Assembly (NCBI GenBank): GCA_009781045.1
Contig: WQYW01000050.1
Coordinates: forward strand, 1 to 32,006
DNA length: 32,006 nucleotides
Direction of reading: 5' to 3'
Source: Alphaproteobacteria bacterium
GTDB taxonomy: Bacteria > Pseudomonadota > Alphaproteobacteria > Rhizobiales > Xanthobacteraceae
The notes beneath the pieces are model-generated. The model was not told where the DNA came from. It was given only the letters and a program-made list of their open reading frames with translations, and ran no database searches. Both the position numbers and the translations under genes were made by a program. Shown here piece by piece: positions 1 to 8,132 of this stretch. The stretch's first letter is position 1; each line of letters opens with the position of its first letter.

Positions 1-149
1 AGACAGAATTCCCGTCTCCCGGGCGGGCACAGGCTGGGCCTGATGTCGAACATACCCCGGGAGGCGGTGGTTGTCCGGCGGCGACCGCCTGGCACCATTC
101 CCACGACTTTTTGACCGATTACCAAAAATCTTCATCTTTGGAACTGAAG

Positions 150-519
150 ATGACCTTCGTGGAGCCTCTCTATAATCTCGTCAGCATCGGCCTGCTGAAT
201 ATCGAGCCGCCTGATCAAACCGCGTTCCACCGACTTGTCTCATTGGGGACAATACGGCTGAAGGACGCGCACAGCGAAACGAACTCGGCGGAAAGCCGTT
301 TTGATCTCACGTTCAATGCGGCCCATTCCCTCGCCGCGGATGCGATGGCATGGCTATCGCCCGGTTCGGCAGCGTTTCAACGTGTTTCAGGCGCTGCAAC
401 ATGGTTTGGGATTGCCTGTAAGCCAGTGGCGCATAATCGATCAGGCACCCCGCATCAGAAATCAGGCTGAGCGGGAGGGCCAGTTTCGTATCGACGTACA
501 ACTGCAGACGGACTTCTAA
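150..519 (+). pseudogene. HEPN-domain protein gene, frameshifted remnant
   Basis: Two reading frames join into one protein-like sequence. The first frame, from ATG 150, carries the pattern RFDLTFNAAHSLAADA. The next frame, from about 346, continues WHGYRPVRQRF, then VFQALQHGLGLP, WRIIDQA and RIRNQAEREG, ending at TAA 517. Together these resemble small all-helical HEPN-type proteins (RFDLAYNAAHALALAAL-RWHGYR ... RNxxEYEG), many of which act as toxin or RNase modules beside nucleotidyltransferase partners. The frames are offset by one base near A345, and the first frame runs on to an unrelated stop at 470. The usual Tyr of EYEG is Arg here, which also suggests decay. No nucleotidyltransferase partner is visible in the bases available upstream. 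The start is a guess; an alternative ATG lies at 111. Family assignment is from memory of the motif pattern. Confidence 0.6.
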
Positions 520-798
520 AGATTGCGGACGTCCCATCCACCAGGATCGCGGAACTTGATCCTGTTGAAAACCACAGCCGCACCGCGGAAGCCGAAAGCA
601 CAGCCTGTGACAAGCCAAAGCCCGCCCGCGTGACGCGGCACAGAATCCCTGGCACCTGCACCACGTGCCGTCGGAGAGGTCGCGCGCAATCCTGCACGAT
701 CTCGACACCGGCGTCCGTCGACGATGCCGATTCCTTTGGCCTTTGGCGTGATCCGACCAGGCCCTGCACACCCAGCCACTTTGAACTTTCGTAACTGC

Positions 799-948
799 CG
801 AGGTCGAGCAAAGGCGGTGGGTACCCGGCTCGAAATTGCGCCTCTCCATTCGCCACGAGCCACCTCCATCAGGGCAGCCGACTGGGCCTCGACCGCGTCA
901 AAATGGCGCACAGTCAGTCGCTTGCAGAAATGGAACGTGGGTAGAAAC
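799..948. repeat. Dispersed repeat, copy A
   Basis: This segment matches 25443–25618. The core 889–948 aligns without gaps to 25559–25618 at 49 of 60 positions. Weaker similarity extends left through a shared CGAGGTCG and GCTCGAAAT, with indels. On the - strand the core translates as FLPTFHFCKRLTVRHFDAVE here and FLPAFHFSRRLSVPLFDAVE in copy B. Several differences are synonymous or conservative, so it could be a remnant of a small coding sequence. The + strand frame also conserves TASK...SRL.KWN.GRN, so the coding strand, if any, is undecided. I do not recognise the family. Confidence 0.65.
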
Positions 949-1015
949 GAATTTTCAGCGGTCCCTGGCGCCGCTCGGGCACAGACCGGCTGCTTCCACT
1001 CCCGCCGGCACAATC

Positions 1016-1037
1016 GCGATCACGGCTCCGTGATCGC
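1016..1037. other. Perfect 9-bp inverted repeat
   Basis: GCGATCACG and CGTGATCGC flank a four-base loop. No T-run follows on either strand, so it is not an obvious intrinsic terminator. It lies about 70 bases after dispersed repeat copy A. It could be an operator dyad or a structured transcript end. Confidence 0.5.
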
Positions 1038-1746
1038 AACCGCATCCGTCATACCCGAACCCAGCCCACTACCATGTGCGGTTCCGCTCCAATCCCGGAT
1101 CTCATGACTTGACAAAAGGGGGCCCAGCGATCCCCGCCTGCGGCCTGCGCTTTTCACCAGGCTTCCAGTGTGCGGCTTCTGATTTGAGACTGAAAGAACC
1201 CTCCGTGATGTATGGCAACGGCTGCGTGCGTGTCGTCGCGGTGGCGGCCGCCCGAGGCTTGACGCCTGTGTCCTTGCCTGACTCAAGGACCGCAGGATGC
1301 GACCTGCGGAATCCCGCACCTCGCCACACCGCTGCCGCAATCATGTCCGCAGACTTGGCAGGCCTTTCATCGGGCTCGCCGCTGATTCGCCCGTGACCGG
1401 TCTGCTGGCGAACCGAAGCTCGAACAGTCCAGGCACAGTGACTCGAAAATCCAATGGCTGCGTTTTTCAGATTCGGGGCGCGCGCGGGTGCCAGGTGGGA
1501 CACACGTGATGGTGAGCAGGAATTATCGGCGGCCGGATATCGCGGCGCACCGGGCATCGCGGAGACGGACCATCGCTATGCCAGCACCGACGAACAAAGG
1601 GACCGACCATGATCACGGGCATGTCCGTGCTCACGACTGGCGGACAATTCGGCAAAGGCGGTCACTCCGGGCCGTTTCATTGCGCCGGGGATCGGCATTG
1701 AATTCTTACGTTTTCTGCACACCGCACACCAGTCACGGAGTACGCC

Positions 1747-2394
1747 ATGAAGATGATTCCCCGCGTTGTTGACATCTCGCATTATGAACGCGTGGGCGGG
1801 ACAGGCCCCGCTTCCGCCGGTTTTGCGAAGGCGGCAGCCTTCGGCATCTGGGGCGTGATCCACAAATGCACGGAGGCGCGCGGCATTCTGGACGTCTTCT
1901 ACGCCAAACGGCGCCAGCCGGCGCTTGACGCCGGCCTGCTCTATGGCGCCTACCACTTCATGCGCCCGGGTGACGTGCAACAGCAGGTCGATCATTTCCT
2001 CGACTGCGCCGAGCCCGACGCAGCCACTTTGCTGGCGCTCGACCATGAGGACCGCGACGTGCCCCTGACAAATGCTCGCAAATTCATGGAACTGGTGAAG
2101 GAGAGGGTCGGCCGCTACCCGGTTCTCTACAGCGGATTCCTCATCAAGGAACAGCTTGGCGACAGAAAGGACTCCTTCTGGAGCAAACGCCGCCTCTGGC
2201 TCTGCCATTACGCGGTGACCCCGAAATGGCCGCGGGCCTGGCAATCGCCGTGGCTGATCCAGTATACCGGAGACGGCCGCGGCCCCGAGCCGCACAAGGT
2301 GCCAGGCATTGATCTTGGGCCGAAGAATGCCGAGATCGACGTCAATCACTATGGTGACACGCGCGATCAGCTTGAGGCGGAGTGGGCGTCCTGA
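1747..2394 (+). CDS. GH25-family muramidase (lysozyme-like)
   Basis: The 215-residue product matches the glycoside hydrolase family 25 fold, which cleaves the MurNAc–GlcNAc bond of peptidoglycan. Visible signatures are VVDISHYE with Asp9 near the N terminus, GAYHFMRPGD at about 67–76, LALDHED at 97–102 with the Asp99-x-Glu101 catalytic pair, YSGF on the next strand, LWLCHYAV and LIQYTGDG near the end, and a C-terminal DVNHYGD. The spacing (Asp9, Asp99, Glu101) is close to that known for Chalaropsis-type enzymes. The start is supported by GGAG a few bases upstream. There is no signal peptide or membrane segment, so export would need a holin, a secretion machine or lysis, as for phage endolysins and some effectors. 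No phage genes adjoin it. The next gene on the strand is the HExxH protein 610 bases downstream. Confidence 0.88.
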   Translation: MKMIPRVVDISHYERVGGTGPASAGFAKAAAFGIWGVIHKCTEARGILDVFYAKRRQPALDAGLLYGAYHFMRPGDVQQQVDHFLDCAEPDAATLLALDHEDRDVPLTNARKFMELVKERVGRYPVLYSGFLIKEQLGDRKDSFWSKRRLWLCHYAVTPKWPRAWQSPWLIQYTGDGRGPEPHKVPGIDLGPKNAEIDVNHYGDTRDQLEAEWAS

Positions 2395-3003
2395 TGGCTC
2401 TGGTTCCACCTCGCCTCTCAGCTGCACCACGCTCTGACCACAGAGGGCCACCAAAATCGGGAACGGGGTCGGAACACCGGGCCCGCCTGCCAGTGTGCAA
2501 TCGTGACGTCGAAAGCCCACCCTGACGGGGGTGGCGCTGATCCCGCGCGGCAAGCGCTCTTTGGATCGCACGGCTGGCGCAGATGCTCTGCAAGCGCGGC
2601 AGGCGTGCGGGTTCTGAGCCACCCTGCCGCATCCTTTCGTCACTGTTGCCCGATCCGGTCAGTAGCTCTTGCGGCGCGGTGGCCAAAGCCCGCACTGCTG
2701 GCTTGCCGCGCGGTTTTTTTCTGGGATGGCAAATTGCACAATCACGCCGCGATTGACCTTCGGGCGTCTCACCTTGTGCGACAGCGACCCATGCTCCAGG
2801 GCACAGATGCAGCCTTGGCAGGAAAGCCAGGCAGAGGTGGCGCGCGACTCTTCGCGGCATCCGGTCTGTCCAACAGGACAGAACGGCCATGCACGATAAG
2901 GTGACACGCCCCCTTGAACGGGGGATTGCCCGGGATGCGCGGCATGGCGTAGCGCATACGTCGATCCGCATCTGCCGCTCTCAGCGAAGTTCAGAGTTCG
3001 AAA
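2395..3003. other. Intergenic stretch with hairpins
   Basis: No convincing gene is seen. The region holds a candidate terminator (2674–2720) and a small perfect hairpin at 2909–2924 (five C, loop TTGAAC, five G) about 80 bases before the next start. Other open frames lack recognisable motifs. Confidence 0.55.
2674..2720 (+). terminator. Candidate intrinsic terminator
   Basis: A GC-rich left arm (GCGCGG then TGGCCA) pairs imperfectly with TGGCTTGCCGCGC and is followed by GG and a run of seven T. It lies 280 bases after the muramidase stop, so it may end that transcript or another short one. The stem has internal mismatches. Confidence 0.4.
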
Positions 3004-3615
3004 ATGCCGACAGCCTTCATCGTTGATCCTTTTGAAATTCTCGACACCGGGAAGCAGACCGTCCTCAAGAAGCGCCTCGAGACCCATTTCGCCGATATTG
3101 CGACAATGGGACACACGCCCCTGTTCAAGGTCCAGATCATCAGTGGTGCAGCAAGGCTGGGTCCGGATGGAGATCCGACAGCCAGCGATGTCATCGTGTA
3201 TATTTCGCCGGACGAATATTCGATCCTGAGGGATTTTGGTGATGGCGAAAGGGGTATGGTTCCCTTTTACCCCAAGCGGGATGGCCTGGAGACAGGCGGA
3301 CGCGGCCTGCTGGCTGAGGGCGATAAGCGTGCCGCGGCATCGGAGATCTTCCAGTCGTCCATCGCCGATTTGAACTATGCGGCGGCAGCAATCGTGCATG
3401 AAGCATTCCATAACCGGCTTTTCCTGGATAATGGGATGCACAAACATGGCGGCATCGAAGACAACGTGAATTCAGCCACCAGGGTTTCGGCCGCCAATGC
3501 CCGACACTGGGCGGCTGCGGCGAAAAATCCGGTTGTGCAGTGGAAAGAGGGACAGAAAACCGCGCTTGCACGCAAGGCGCGACGGGACCACGGGGACAAA
3601 CACTGGTTCTGGTAG
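3004..3615 (+). CDS. Orphan protein with HExxH zinc-binding motif
   Basis: The 203-residue product is not one I recognise. Residues 129–137 read AIVHEAFHN, a clean HExxH motif (His132, Glu133, His136) inside a predicted helix, as in zincin metallopeptidases. Just after it, LDNGMHKHGG (141–150) offers His146 or His148 as a possible third ligand. The N-terminal half is mixed alpha/beta and includes SDVIVYISPDEYSIL. The C terminus is basic and ends in Trp-Phe-Trp. No signal peptide or membrane segment is visible. The ribosome-binding site is weak, but ATG 3004 is the first start in a frame that looks coding throughout. A zinc-dependent peptidase or secreted effector is plausible from the motif alone; substrate is unknown. 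The neighbouring muramidase also lacks a signal peptide. Confidence 0.62.
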   Translation: MPTAFIVDPFEILDTGKQTVLKKRLETHFADIATMGHTPLFKVQIISGAARLGPDGDPTASDVIVYISPDEYSILRDFGDGERGMVPFYPKRDGLETGGRGLLAEGDKRAAASEIFQSSIADLNYAAAAIVHEAFHNRLFLDNGMHKHGGIEDNVNSATRVSAANARHWAAAAKNPVVQWKEGQKTALARKARRDHGDKHWFW

Positions 3616-3777
3616 GTTGGACATCTGCGGGCATCTCGCGAAAGGATTTCGATTGCGGATCCTCGCCGCTCAGCCCCCGGCGACAATTCAGGAGCTTTTC
3701 CAGGGATGACCACAGCTGACAGGATGCCGACTGGCGTTTTCTCCCGGGGTGTCCAGATCTGCGGTCGTGAAGCCGAC

Positions 3778-3784
3778 AAGGAGG
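3778..3784 (+). promoter_or_regulatory. Strong ribosome-binding site that sets the parD start
   Basis: AAGGAGG lies six bases before ATG 3791 and directly abuts the alternative in-frame ATG 3785. The spacing favours 3791 as the real start, giving an N terminus MPTRNVVLTDHD that is typical of ParD proteins. Confidence 0.7.
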
Positions 3785-3790
3785 ATGACC

Positions 3791-4069
3791 ATGCCGACAC
3801 GGAACGTGGTCCTGACCGACCACGACGACAACATCATCAATGTTCTGATACGATCCGGACGCTACCACAACGCCAGCGAGGTTCTGCGCGAGGGCATCCG
3901 TCTGGTCACGCAGCGTGAGGCGCTGGATGCTGCAAAGCTGGAGGCACTGCAGAAGGCGGCGGCCCAGGGCTTCGACGATCCCGACGCTGGCCGCTTCATT
4001 GAAATTCCCGGCGACAGACTGGAAGATTACATTGCCGACCTCGGGCGGAAAGCTGCCAGCGAAAGTTGA
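3791..4069 (+). CDS. parD: ParD-type ribbon-helix-helix antitoxin
   Basis: The 92-residue product has the ParD/CopG layout. A short beta strand NVVLTDHDDNIINVLI is followed by SGRYHNASEVLREGIRLV, which forms the helices and the conserved S/N-x-SEVLREG-R-L motif of ribbon-helix-helix antitoxins. The acidic C-terminal tail would bind and neutralise a ParE toxin. ParD proteins also repress their own operon as dimers. No intact parE follows: only a 26-codon frame resembling a ParE N terminus overlaps the stop. It may therefore be an orphan antitoxin that protects against ParE toxins elsewhere, or the leftover of a decayed pair. The start is fixed by a strong Shine-Dalgarno. Confidence 0.86.
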   Translation: MPTRNVVLTDHDDNIINVLIRSGRYHNASEVLREGIRLVTQREALDAAKLEALQKAAAQGFDDPDAGRFIEIPGDRLEDYIADLGRKAASES

Positions 4070-4146
4070 CACGCCAGGCGTTTGCCGAAATCGCCAGGAG
4101 ATGCCTTCCTCTTTCCCGGTCGCCATCCGTGCGTCGGTTGTCGTGA
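4066..4146 (+). pseudogene. Possible parE toxin remnant
   Basis: A TTG overlaps the parD stop in a TTGA arrangement, as expected for a coupled toxin gene. Its frame begins L-TRQAFAEIA, which resembles the start of ParE/RelE toxins (LTxxAxxDI). It ends after 26 codons at TGA 4144 and has no ParE core. It is either a truncated toxin or chance similarity, and the fragment is too short to be sure. Confidence 0.25.
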
Positions 4147-4240
4147 GCTTTGAACCGTCCAGCTTCCTGTGAGCCGTTGAGGTGCCATCGCGCCTGCCAG
4201 CCCGGTCCCTGAACACAGCCCTCGCGCCCCGAGGAGCGCT

Positions 4241-4420
4241 TCATTTCCTTTTCGCCGACGCCTTCGTTCTACCCTCTCTTCCAGCCTCTCCTGCAGGTTT
4301 GACCTGTCCTGCCGCCCTGGCCGCCTCCCGGGCCCTGCCCTCTTTTATCAACCCCTCCAACGCTTTGAGCAGCTTTTTCATCGCCCTCGCATGCAGTTTT
4401 CGTTCTTCATCCGCGTTCAT
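4241..4420 (-). CDS. Small basic helical protein, hypothetical
   Basis: The 59-residue frame starts at ATG 4420 with MNADEERKLHARAMKKLL, continues through KALEGLIKEGRAREAARAAG, and ends in a Lys/Arg-rich tail RTKASAKRK. The N-terminal 35 residues would form an amphipathic helix rich in Lys, Glu, Ala and Leu, and the tail is likely disordered and nucleic-acid-binding. I do not recognise a family. The upstream bases AGAGCAG give at best a weak ribosome-binding site. A longer frame begins at 4612, but its extra N-terminal residues look non-coding. The biased composition is the main argument that this is real; it could still be a chance frame. Confidence 0.35.
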   Translation of the reverse strand: MNADEERKLHARAMKKLLKALEGLIKEGRAREAARAAGQVKPAGEAGREGRTKASAKRK

Positions 4421-4927
4421 CGCTGCTCTGCCAATCTTCCATCTTTTGACCGCGGGCGATGTTAGCAGGCCCCTGCCCGGCGTGGGCACGATCCTGCCCG
4501 CACCCGCGCGCCAGTCCACAACAGACTCAAGGCCAAGGCCGGGTCCCGACCGCCGATTGGGAGGAAGGATTTTGCCAGCGCCACTGTTTCTGCCCTGCCC
4601 GCCGACCGACAAGCGACCCGGGAAAATCCCGGCCGCCTGACAAGGCTTTGCGAAAGCGGGGCTTTCTCTGTTTGCGCCGGTCGCCGATGGGGGTTTGCAC
4701 GCGGGCCTCGCCGCACCTGCCCGCCGTCGTCACGACAGCGATGGTTCACCCGTCGCCATCTTTTCTCCCTGACCTGCCAGGCGGCGGAGCAGACAACGAC
4801 AATGTGAATGAAAAAAAGCCACAGTTCTTCTTACATTTGCGCTATTCGCACGAGGCATCCCCGCCCGCTTTCGGCTCCCCACCTCCCGCAGGCGGGCCCA
4901 GCCACATCTGGTGTCGAAGTCCCCGAT
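4421..4927. other. Intergenic region upstream of rsmB
   Basis: No gene is recognised here. The last part, from 4792, is a leader repeated at 10305–10431 ahead of the rsmB pseudogene. The shared start of that leader is GACAACGACAATGTGAATG. The open frame from 4808 runs in phase into rsmB but does not resemble RsmB upstream of residue 41. Confidence 0.55.
4792..4927 (+). repeat. rsmB leader, copy 1
   Basis: This leader directly precedes rsmB and matches 10305–10431 ahead of the truncated second copy. The match is nearly exact at GACAACGACAATGTGAATG and GCCACAGTTCTTC, then diverges with indels until just before the ATG. The promoter-proximal region was therefore duplicated together with the gene. 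Confidence 0.7.
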
Positions 4928-6274
4928 ATGCTGTCCCAACGTTTTGCGCCCCCCGCCGAGATACCCGGTCTCGCCGCGCGTCGCATCGCCGCCGACATTA
5001 TCGACGGCGTGATCCACAAACGGCGCACCCTCGACGAACAGCTCGACGGCCGTGGCGCCCATCCGGCGCTGAAAACCCTCGGGGATCGCGACCGCGCTTT
5101 GATGCGCCGCCTGGTGGCGACGGTGCTGCGCCAGTTCGGCACATTGTCCCATCTTCTGTCCCGGCTGCTCGACAAGGGCATCCCTGCGGATGCGCCGCGG
5201 GCCCAGAGCGCGCTGCTGCTCGGTGCCGCCCAGATCCTGTGGATGGAGATTCCCGATCACGCCGCGGTCGACCTCTCGGTCCGCCTGGTGCAGAGCGATC
5301 GCCGCGCCGGCCGTTATGCCGGCCTCGTCAACGCCGTGCTGCGCCGATGCACCCGCGAGGGCGCAGCCCTGCTTGAGGAAGCGCAGGATCATTGCCTCAA
5401 CCTGCCCGCCTGGCTGGTGAAGCGCTGGACCACACATTATGGTGGAGAGGCCACGGCTGCGATGGCGCGAGCGCTCTCTTTCGAACCCTCGCTCGATCTC
5501 ACCGTCAAATCCGACCCGCCCCACTGGGCACAGCGCATGCATGGCGAAGTGCTGCCGACCGGCAGCGTACGCTCCCTGCTGTCCGGGCCAATCACGCTGT
5601 TACCGGGTTTCGAAGAGGGTGCCTGGTGGGTCCAGGATGCCGCCGCCGCACTGCCAGCACGCCTTTTCGGTGACCTCGGCGGTAAATCCGTGGCCGATCT
5701 CTGTGCCGCCCCCGGCGGCAAGACCGCGCAGCTGGTCTCAGCCGGGGCGAGCGTCACCGCCATCGACCGCTCGGTGGCGCGCATGGCGCGGCTGAGGGAA
5801 AATATGGCGCGGCTCTCGCTCACCGCCACCACCGAGGTTGCCGATGTCATGGAATGGTCTTGTGCACCGGAGAGTTTTGACGCAGTCCTGATCGACGCAC
5901 CCTGCACATCGACCGGGACCATCCGCCGCCATCCTGACGTCGCCCGCCTGCGCTGCGAATCCGATATCGCCCCGCTCGCCGCACAACAGCGTCGGCTGCT
6001 GCGCCGGGCGGCAGCGCTGCTCAAATCCGGCGGCACGCTGATCTACTGCACCTGCTCGCTGGAACCCGAGGAAGGCGAGCAGGCAATTGCCGACACGCTG
6101 GAGGCGGAAACCGCACTGCGGCGGCTGCCGATCAGCCCCTTTGAGGTCCATGGTCTTGACGAAATCGTCAACAGCGCCGGCGAACTGCGCACCCTGCCCT
6201 GCCATTTGCCCCACGCCGATCCGCGGCTCGCCGGGCTGGATGGTTTTTTTGTCGCGCGTCTCGTAAAATCCTGA
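4928..6274 (+). CDS. rsmB: 16S rRNA (cytosine-C5) methyltransferase RsmB family
   Basis: The 448-residue product has the RsmB/Sun layout and would methylate a cytosine C5 of 16S rRNA (C967 in E. coli) using SAM. Residues about 15–145 form the NusB-like RNA-binding domain (RTLDEQLD, DRALMRRLVATVLR, AQILWMEIP, AVLRR). The C-terminal Rossmann methyltransferase has motif I DLCAAPGGKTAQL at 257–269, the motif IV catalytic region IDAPCTSTG with Cys326, and motif VI YCTCSLEPEE with Cys376. The last residues, GFFVARLVK, are typical. ATG 4928 gives the family's usual N terminus; the upstream in-frame ATG 4808 would add 40 unrelated residues that lie in the duplicated leader. The downstream heparinase-like gene and purH follow on the same strand, a gene order seen in Rhizobiales. 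A decayed second copy of the 5' third lies after purH. Confidence 0.95.
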   Translation: MLSQRFAPPAEIPGLAARRIAADIIDGVIHKRRTLDEQLDGRGAHPALKTLGDRDRALMRRLVATVLRQFGTLSHLLSRLLDKGIPADAPRAQSALLLGAAQILWMEIPDHAAVDLSVRLVQSDRRAGRYAGLVNAVLRRCTREGAALLEEAQDHCLNLPAWLVKRWTTHYGGEATAAMARALSFEPSLDLTVKSDPPHWAQRMHGEVLPTGSVRSLLSGPITLLPGFEEGAWWVQDAAAALPARLFGDLGGKSVADLCAAPGGKTAQLVSAGASVTAIDRSVARMARLRENMARLSLTATTEVADVMEWSCAPESFDAVLIDAPCTSTGTIRRHPDVARLRCESDIAPLAAQQRRLLRRAAALLKSGGTLIYCTCSLEPEEGEQAIADTLEAETALRRLPISPFEVHGLDEIVNSAGELRTLPCHLPHADPRLAGLDGFFVARLVKS

Positions 6275-6353
6275 CGCTGTCGGGATTTTGCACAGGTTGA
6301 TTCCGACCGCCGGGTGGAAAGCGGGTGCCCGCCCGCCGTTCCGGGGATAACGT

Positions 6354-6378
6354 GGAAAGATTCGACGAAATTCTTTCC
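6354..6378. other. Inverted repeat just upstream of the heparinase gene
   Basis: GGAAAGATTCG pairs with CGAAATTCTTTCC around a single A, leaving a two-base bulge. It ends 17 bases before the GTG start, so in RNA it could influence translation initiation. It could equally be an operator. It contains a GATTC, which fits the GANTC site used by alphaproteobacterial CcrM methylase. Confidence 0.45.
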
Positions 6379-6395
6379 GTAAATCAAGGCAAGGC

Positions 6396-8132
6396 GTGTC
6401 CATCGCTCAACGTCAACGACTGCTGACCGTGATCGTGAACCGCCTGGCGCGGAACGCGATGACACGGCTTGGCGGCGGCTGGACCCTGGCGCAGCTGTGG
6501 CCGTCGCGCGGCGAGCGGCTGCTCATCACGCCCCATGACCTGCGTACCGCCGATCCCAGCCTCGCCACCGAAATCTATGCGGGACGCTTCGTCTTCGGCG
6601 GCAAGATCGTCAACTGCCATGGCCGCTCGATCTTCGATCTCGATCCACCCTCGGAAGACTGGGAGGTGGCCCTGCTCGGCTTTGGCTGGCTGCGTCATCT
6701 CCGTGCCGCCGAGACCATGCTGACGCGCGCCAATGCCCGCGTACTCATCGACGACTGGCTCACCAGTCCGCTTGCCCGCCGCCGCGCCATTGCCCGCCGC
6801 CCCGACGTGGTGGCACGCCGGGCGATGTCGCTGCTGTCGCAATCCTCCTTCGTGCTCGGCGACGCCGACAGCAAGTTCCAGCGGCGCTATCTCAGGGGCG
6901 TGTCCTGCGACATCCGCTATCTGCGCCGCACGCTGCGCAGCATCCCCGATGGCGTGCAGCGGCTCCAGGCCATCATCGCGCTCTGTTATGGTGCCCTCTG
7001 CCTTGGCAACCAGAGCCGCTTCCTCCGTGACGTCTCGGGCCGGCTGTCCGATGAGCTGCTCCGTCAGATCCTGCCCGACGGCGGTCATATATCGCGCAAT
7101 CCCGCCGCCCTGATCGAACTTCTGACCGATCTGCTGCCGCTGCGCCAGACTTTTGCCGCGCGCAACCTGTCCCCGCCAGGCGCCCTGCTCAATGCCATCG
7201 ACCGCATGATGCCGGCGTTGCGTTTCTTCCGCCATGGCGATGGCAATTTTGCCCTGTTCAACGGCATGGGTGCCACGCCCCTGCATCTGCTGGCTACGCT
7301 GCTCGCCTATGACGACACCCATGGCACGCCGATGGCCCATATGCCGCATGTCGGCTACCACCGCATGGATGCCGGCCAGACCACCCTGATCATCGATGCA
7401 GGCCTGCCGCCGCCGCCCAATCTCAGTCGCGAGGCCCATGCCGGCTGCCTGTCCTTTGAATTGTCGTCCGGCAACAGCCGCATCATCACCAATTGCGGCG
7501 TTCCGAACACCAGTCGCGACAACTGGCGTTCTTACGCCCGCGACAGCGCCGCACATTCCACCCTGGTGTGCAGCGATACCGCCTCCTGCAGCTTCGTCGA
7601 AAATCAGGCTGTCCGCCAGCTGCTCGGCGGCAGTGTGGTGGTCAGCGGGCCCGAGCAGGTCGAAAGCCAGCGCGAGGCCGTCGAGAACGCCACCGTCCTG
7701 GCACTGTCGCATGACGGCTATCTTTCCCGCTTCGGCATGCTGCACCGGCGCATGCTTATGCTGGCCGATGACGGCCTGCGACTCGACGGTGAGGACACAC
7801 TGGCACCACCGCAGGGCCGCCGCGCCAAACGCCAGTACGACTTCGCGCTGCGCTTTCATCTTCACCCCCTGGTAAAAGCCAGTCCTCTCACCAACGCCAC
7901 CACAGTCATGCTGACGCTGCCCAATCGCGACGTCTGGGTCTTCGAGTCGCCGGACTGTCCGCTCAATCTTGAAGAAAGCGTGTTTCTCGCCGGCAATGAA
8001 GGCCCCCGACGGACGACACAGATCGTCATCCGCCAGGACACTCGGGAATTTCCCTCCATCCGCTGGAGCCTGTCGCGTTCGCAGGCGCCGGAACCGGATG
8101 ACGCCGAGGCCGAAGCACCGATCGATTCGTGA
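6396..8132 (+). CDS. Heparinase II/III family protein
   Basis: The 578-residue product matches the alphaproteobacterial heparinase II/III-like proteins encoded between rsmB and purH. The N-terminal half is an alpha-helical toroid (FDLDPPSEDWEVALLGFGWL, about 84–110, through LPDGGHISRNPAALIELLTD, about 227–246). The C-terminal half is a beta-sandwich region containing HVGYHRMDAGQTTLIIDAG, FELSSGNSRIITNCG and DSAAHSTLVCSDTAS. Family members are polysaccharide lyases or related envelope-glycan enzymes, but the substrate of this subgroup is not known to me. No clear signal peptide is visible. The start is GTG 6396, preceded by AAGG, and gives the start MSIAQRQRLL. A dyad sits just ahead of the start. 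It probably shares a transcript with rsmB, 121 bases upstream. Confidence 0.9.
   Translation: MSIAQRQRLLTVIVNRLARNAMTRLGGGWTLAQLWPSRGERLLITPHDLRTADPSLATEIYAGRFVFGGKIVNCHGRSIFDLDPPSEDWEVALLGFGWLRHLRAAETMLTRANARVLIDDWLTSPLARRRAIARRPDVVARRAMSLLSQSSFVLGDADSKFQRRYLRGVSCDIRYLRRTLRSIPDGVQRLQAIIALCYGALCLGNQSRFLRDVSGRLSDELLRQILPDGGHISRNPAALIELLTDLLPLRQTFAARNLSPPGALLNAIDRMMPALRFFRHGDGNFALFNGMGATPLHLLATLLAYDDTHGTPMAHMPHVGYHRMDAGQTTLIIDAGLPPPPNLSREAHAGCLSFELSSGNSRIITNCGVPNTSRDNWRSYARDSAAHSTLVCSDTASCSFVENQAVRQLLGGSVVVSGPEQVESQREAVENATVLALSHDGYLSRFGMLHRRMLMLADDGLRLDGEDTLAPPQGRRAKRQYDFALRFHLHPLVKASPLTNATTVMLTLPNRDVWVFESPDCPLNLEESVFLAGNEGPRRTTQIVIRQDTREFPSIRWSLSRSQAPEPDDAEAEAPIDS

Larger units (their letters stand above)
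520..1746. other. Intergenic stretch without a convincing gene
   Basis: No frame in this 1.2 kb shows a recognisable domain, and the open frames on the two strands shadow each other, as is common in GC-rich DNA. It contains copy A of a dispersed repeat (799–948) and a perfect 9-bp hairpin (1016–1037). The last bases before 1747 contain GGAG, a ribosome-binding site for the muramidase gene. Confidence 0.6.

Noticed and set aside
1576..2643. 355-codon open frame on the - strand
   Set aside because: It is antisense to the GH25 muramidase gene and has no domain of its own.
3191..4216. 341-codon open frame on the - strand
   Set aside because: It overlaps the HExxH and parD genes in antisense. 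The parD strand is fixed by its family match and ribosome-binding site.
4808..4927. N-terminal extension of RsmB from ATG 4808
   Set aside because: The extra 40 residues have no RsmB similarity and lie in the duplicated leader, where the second copy carries indels.
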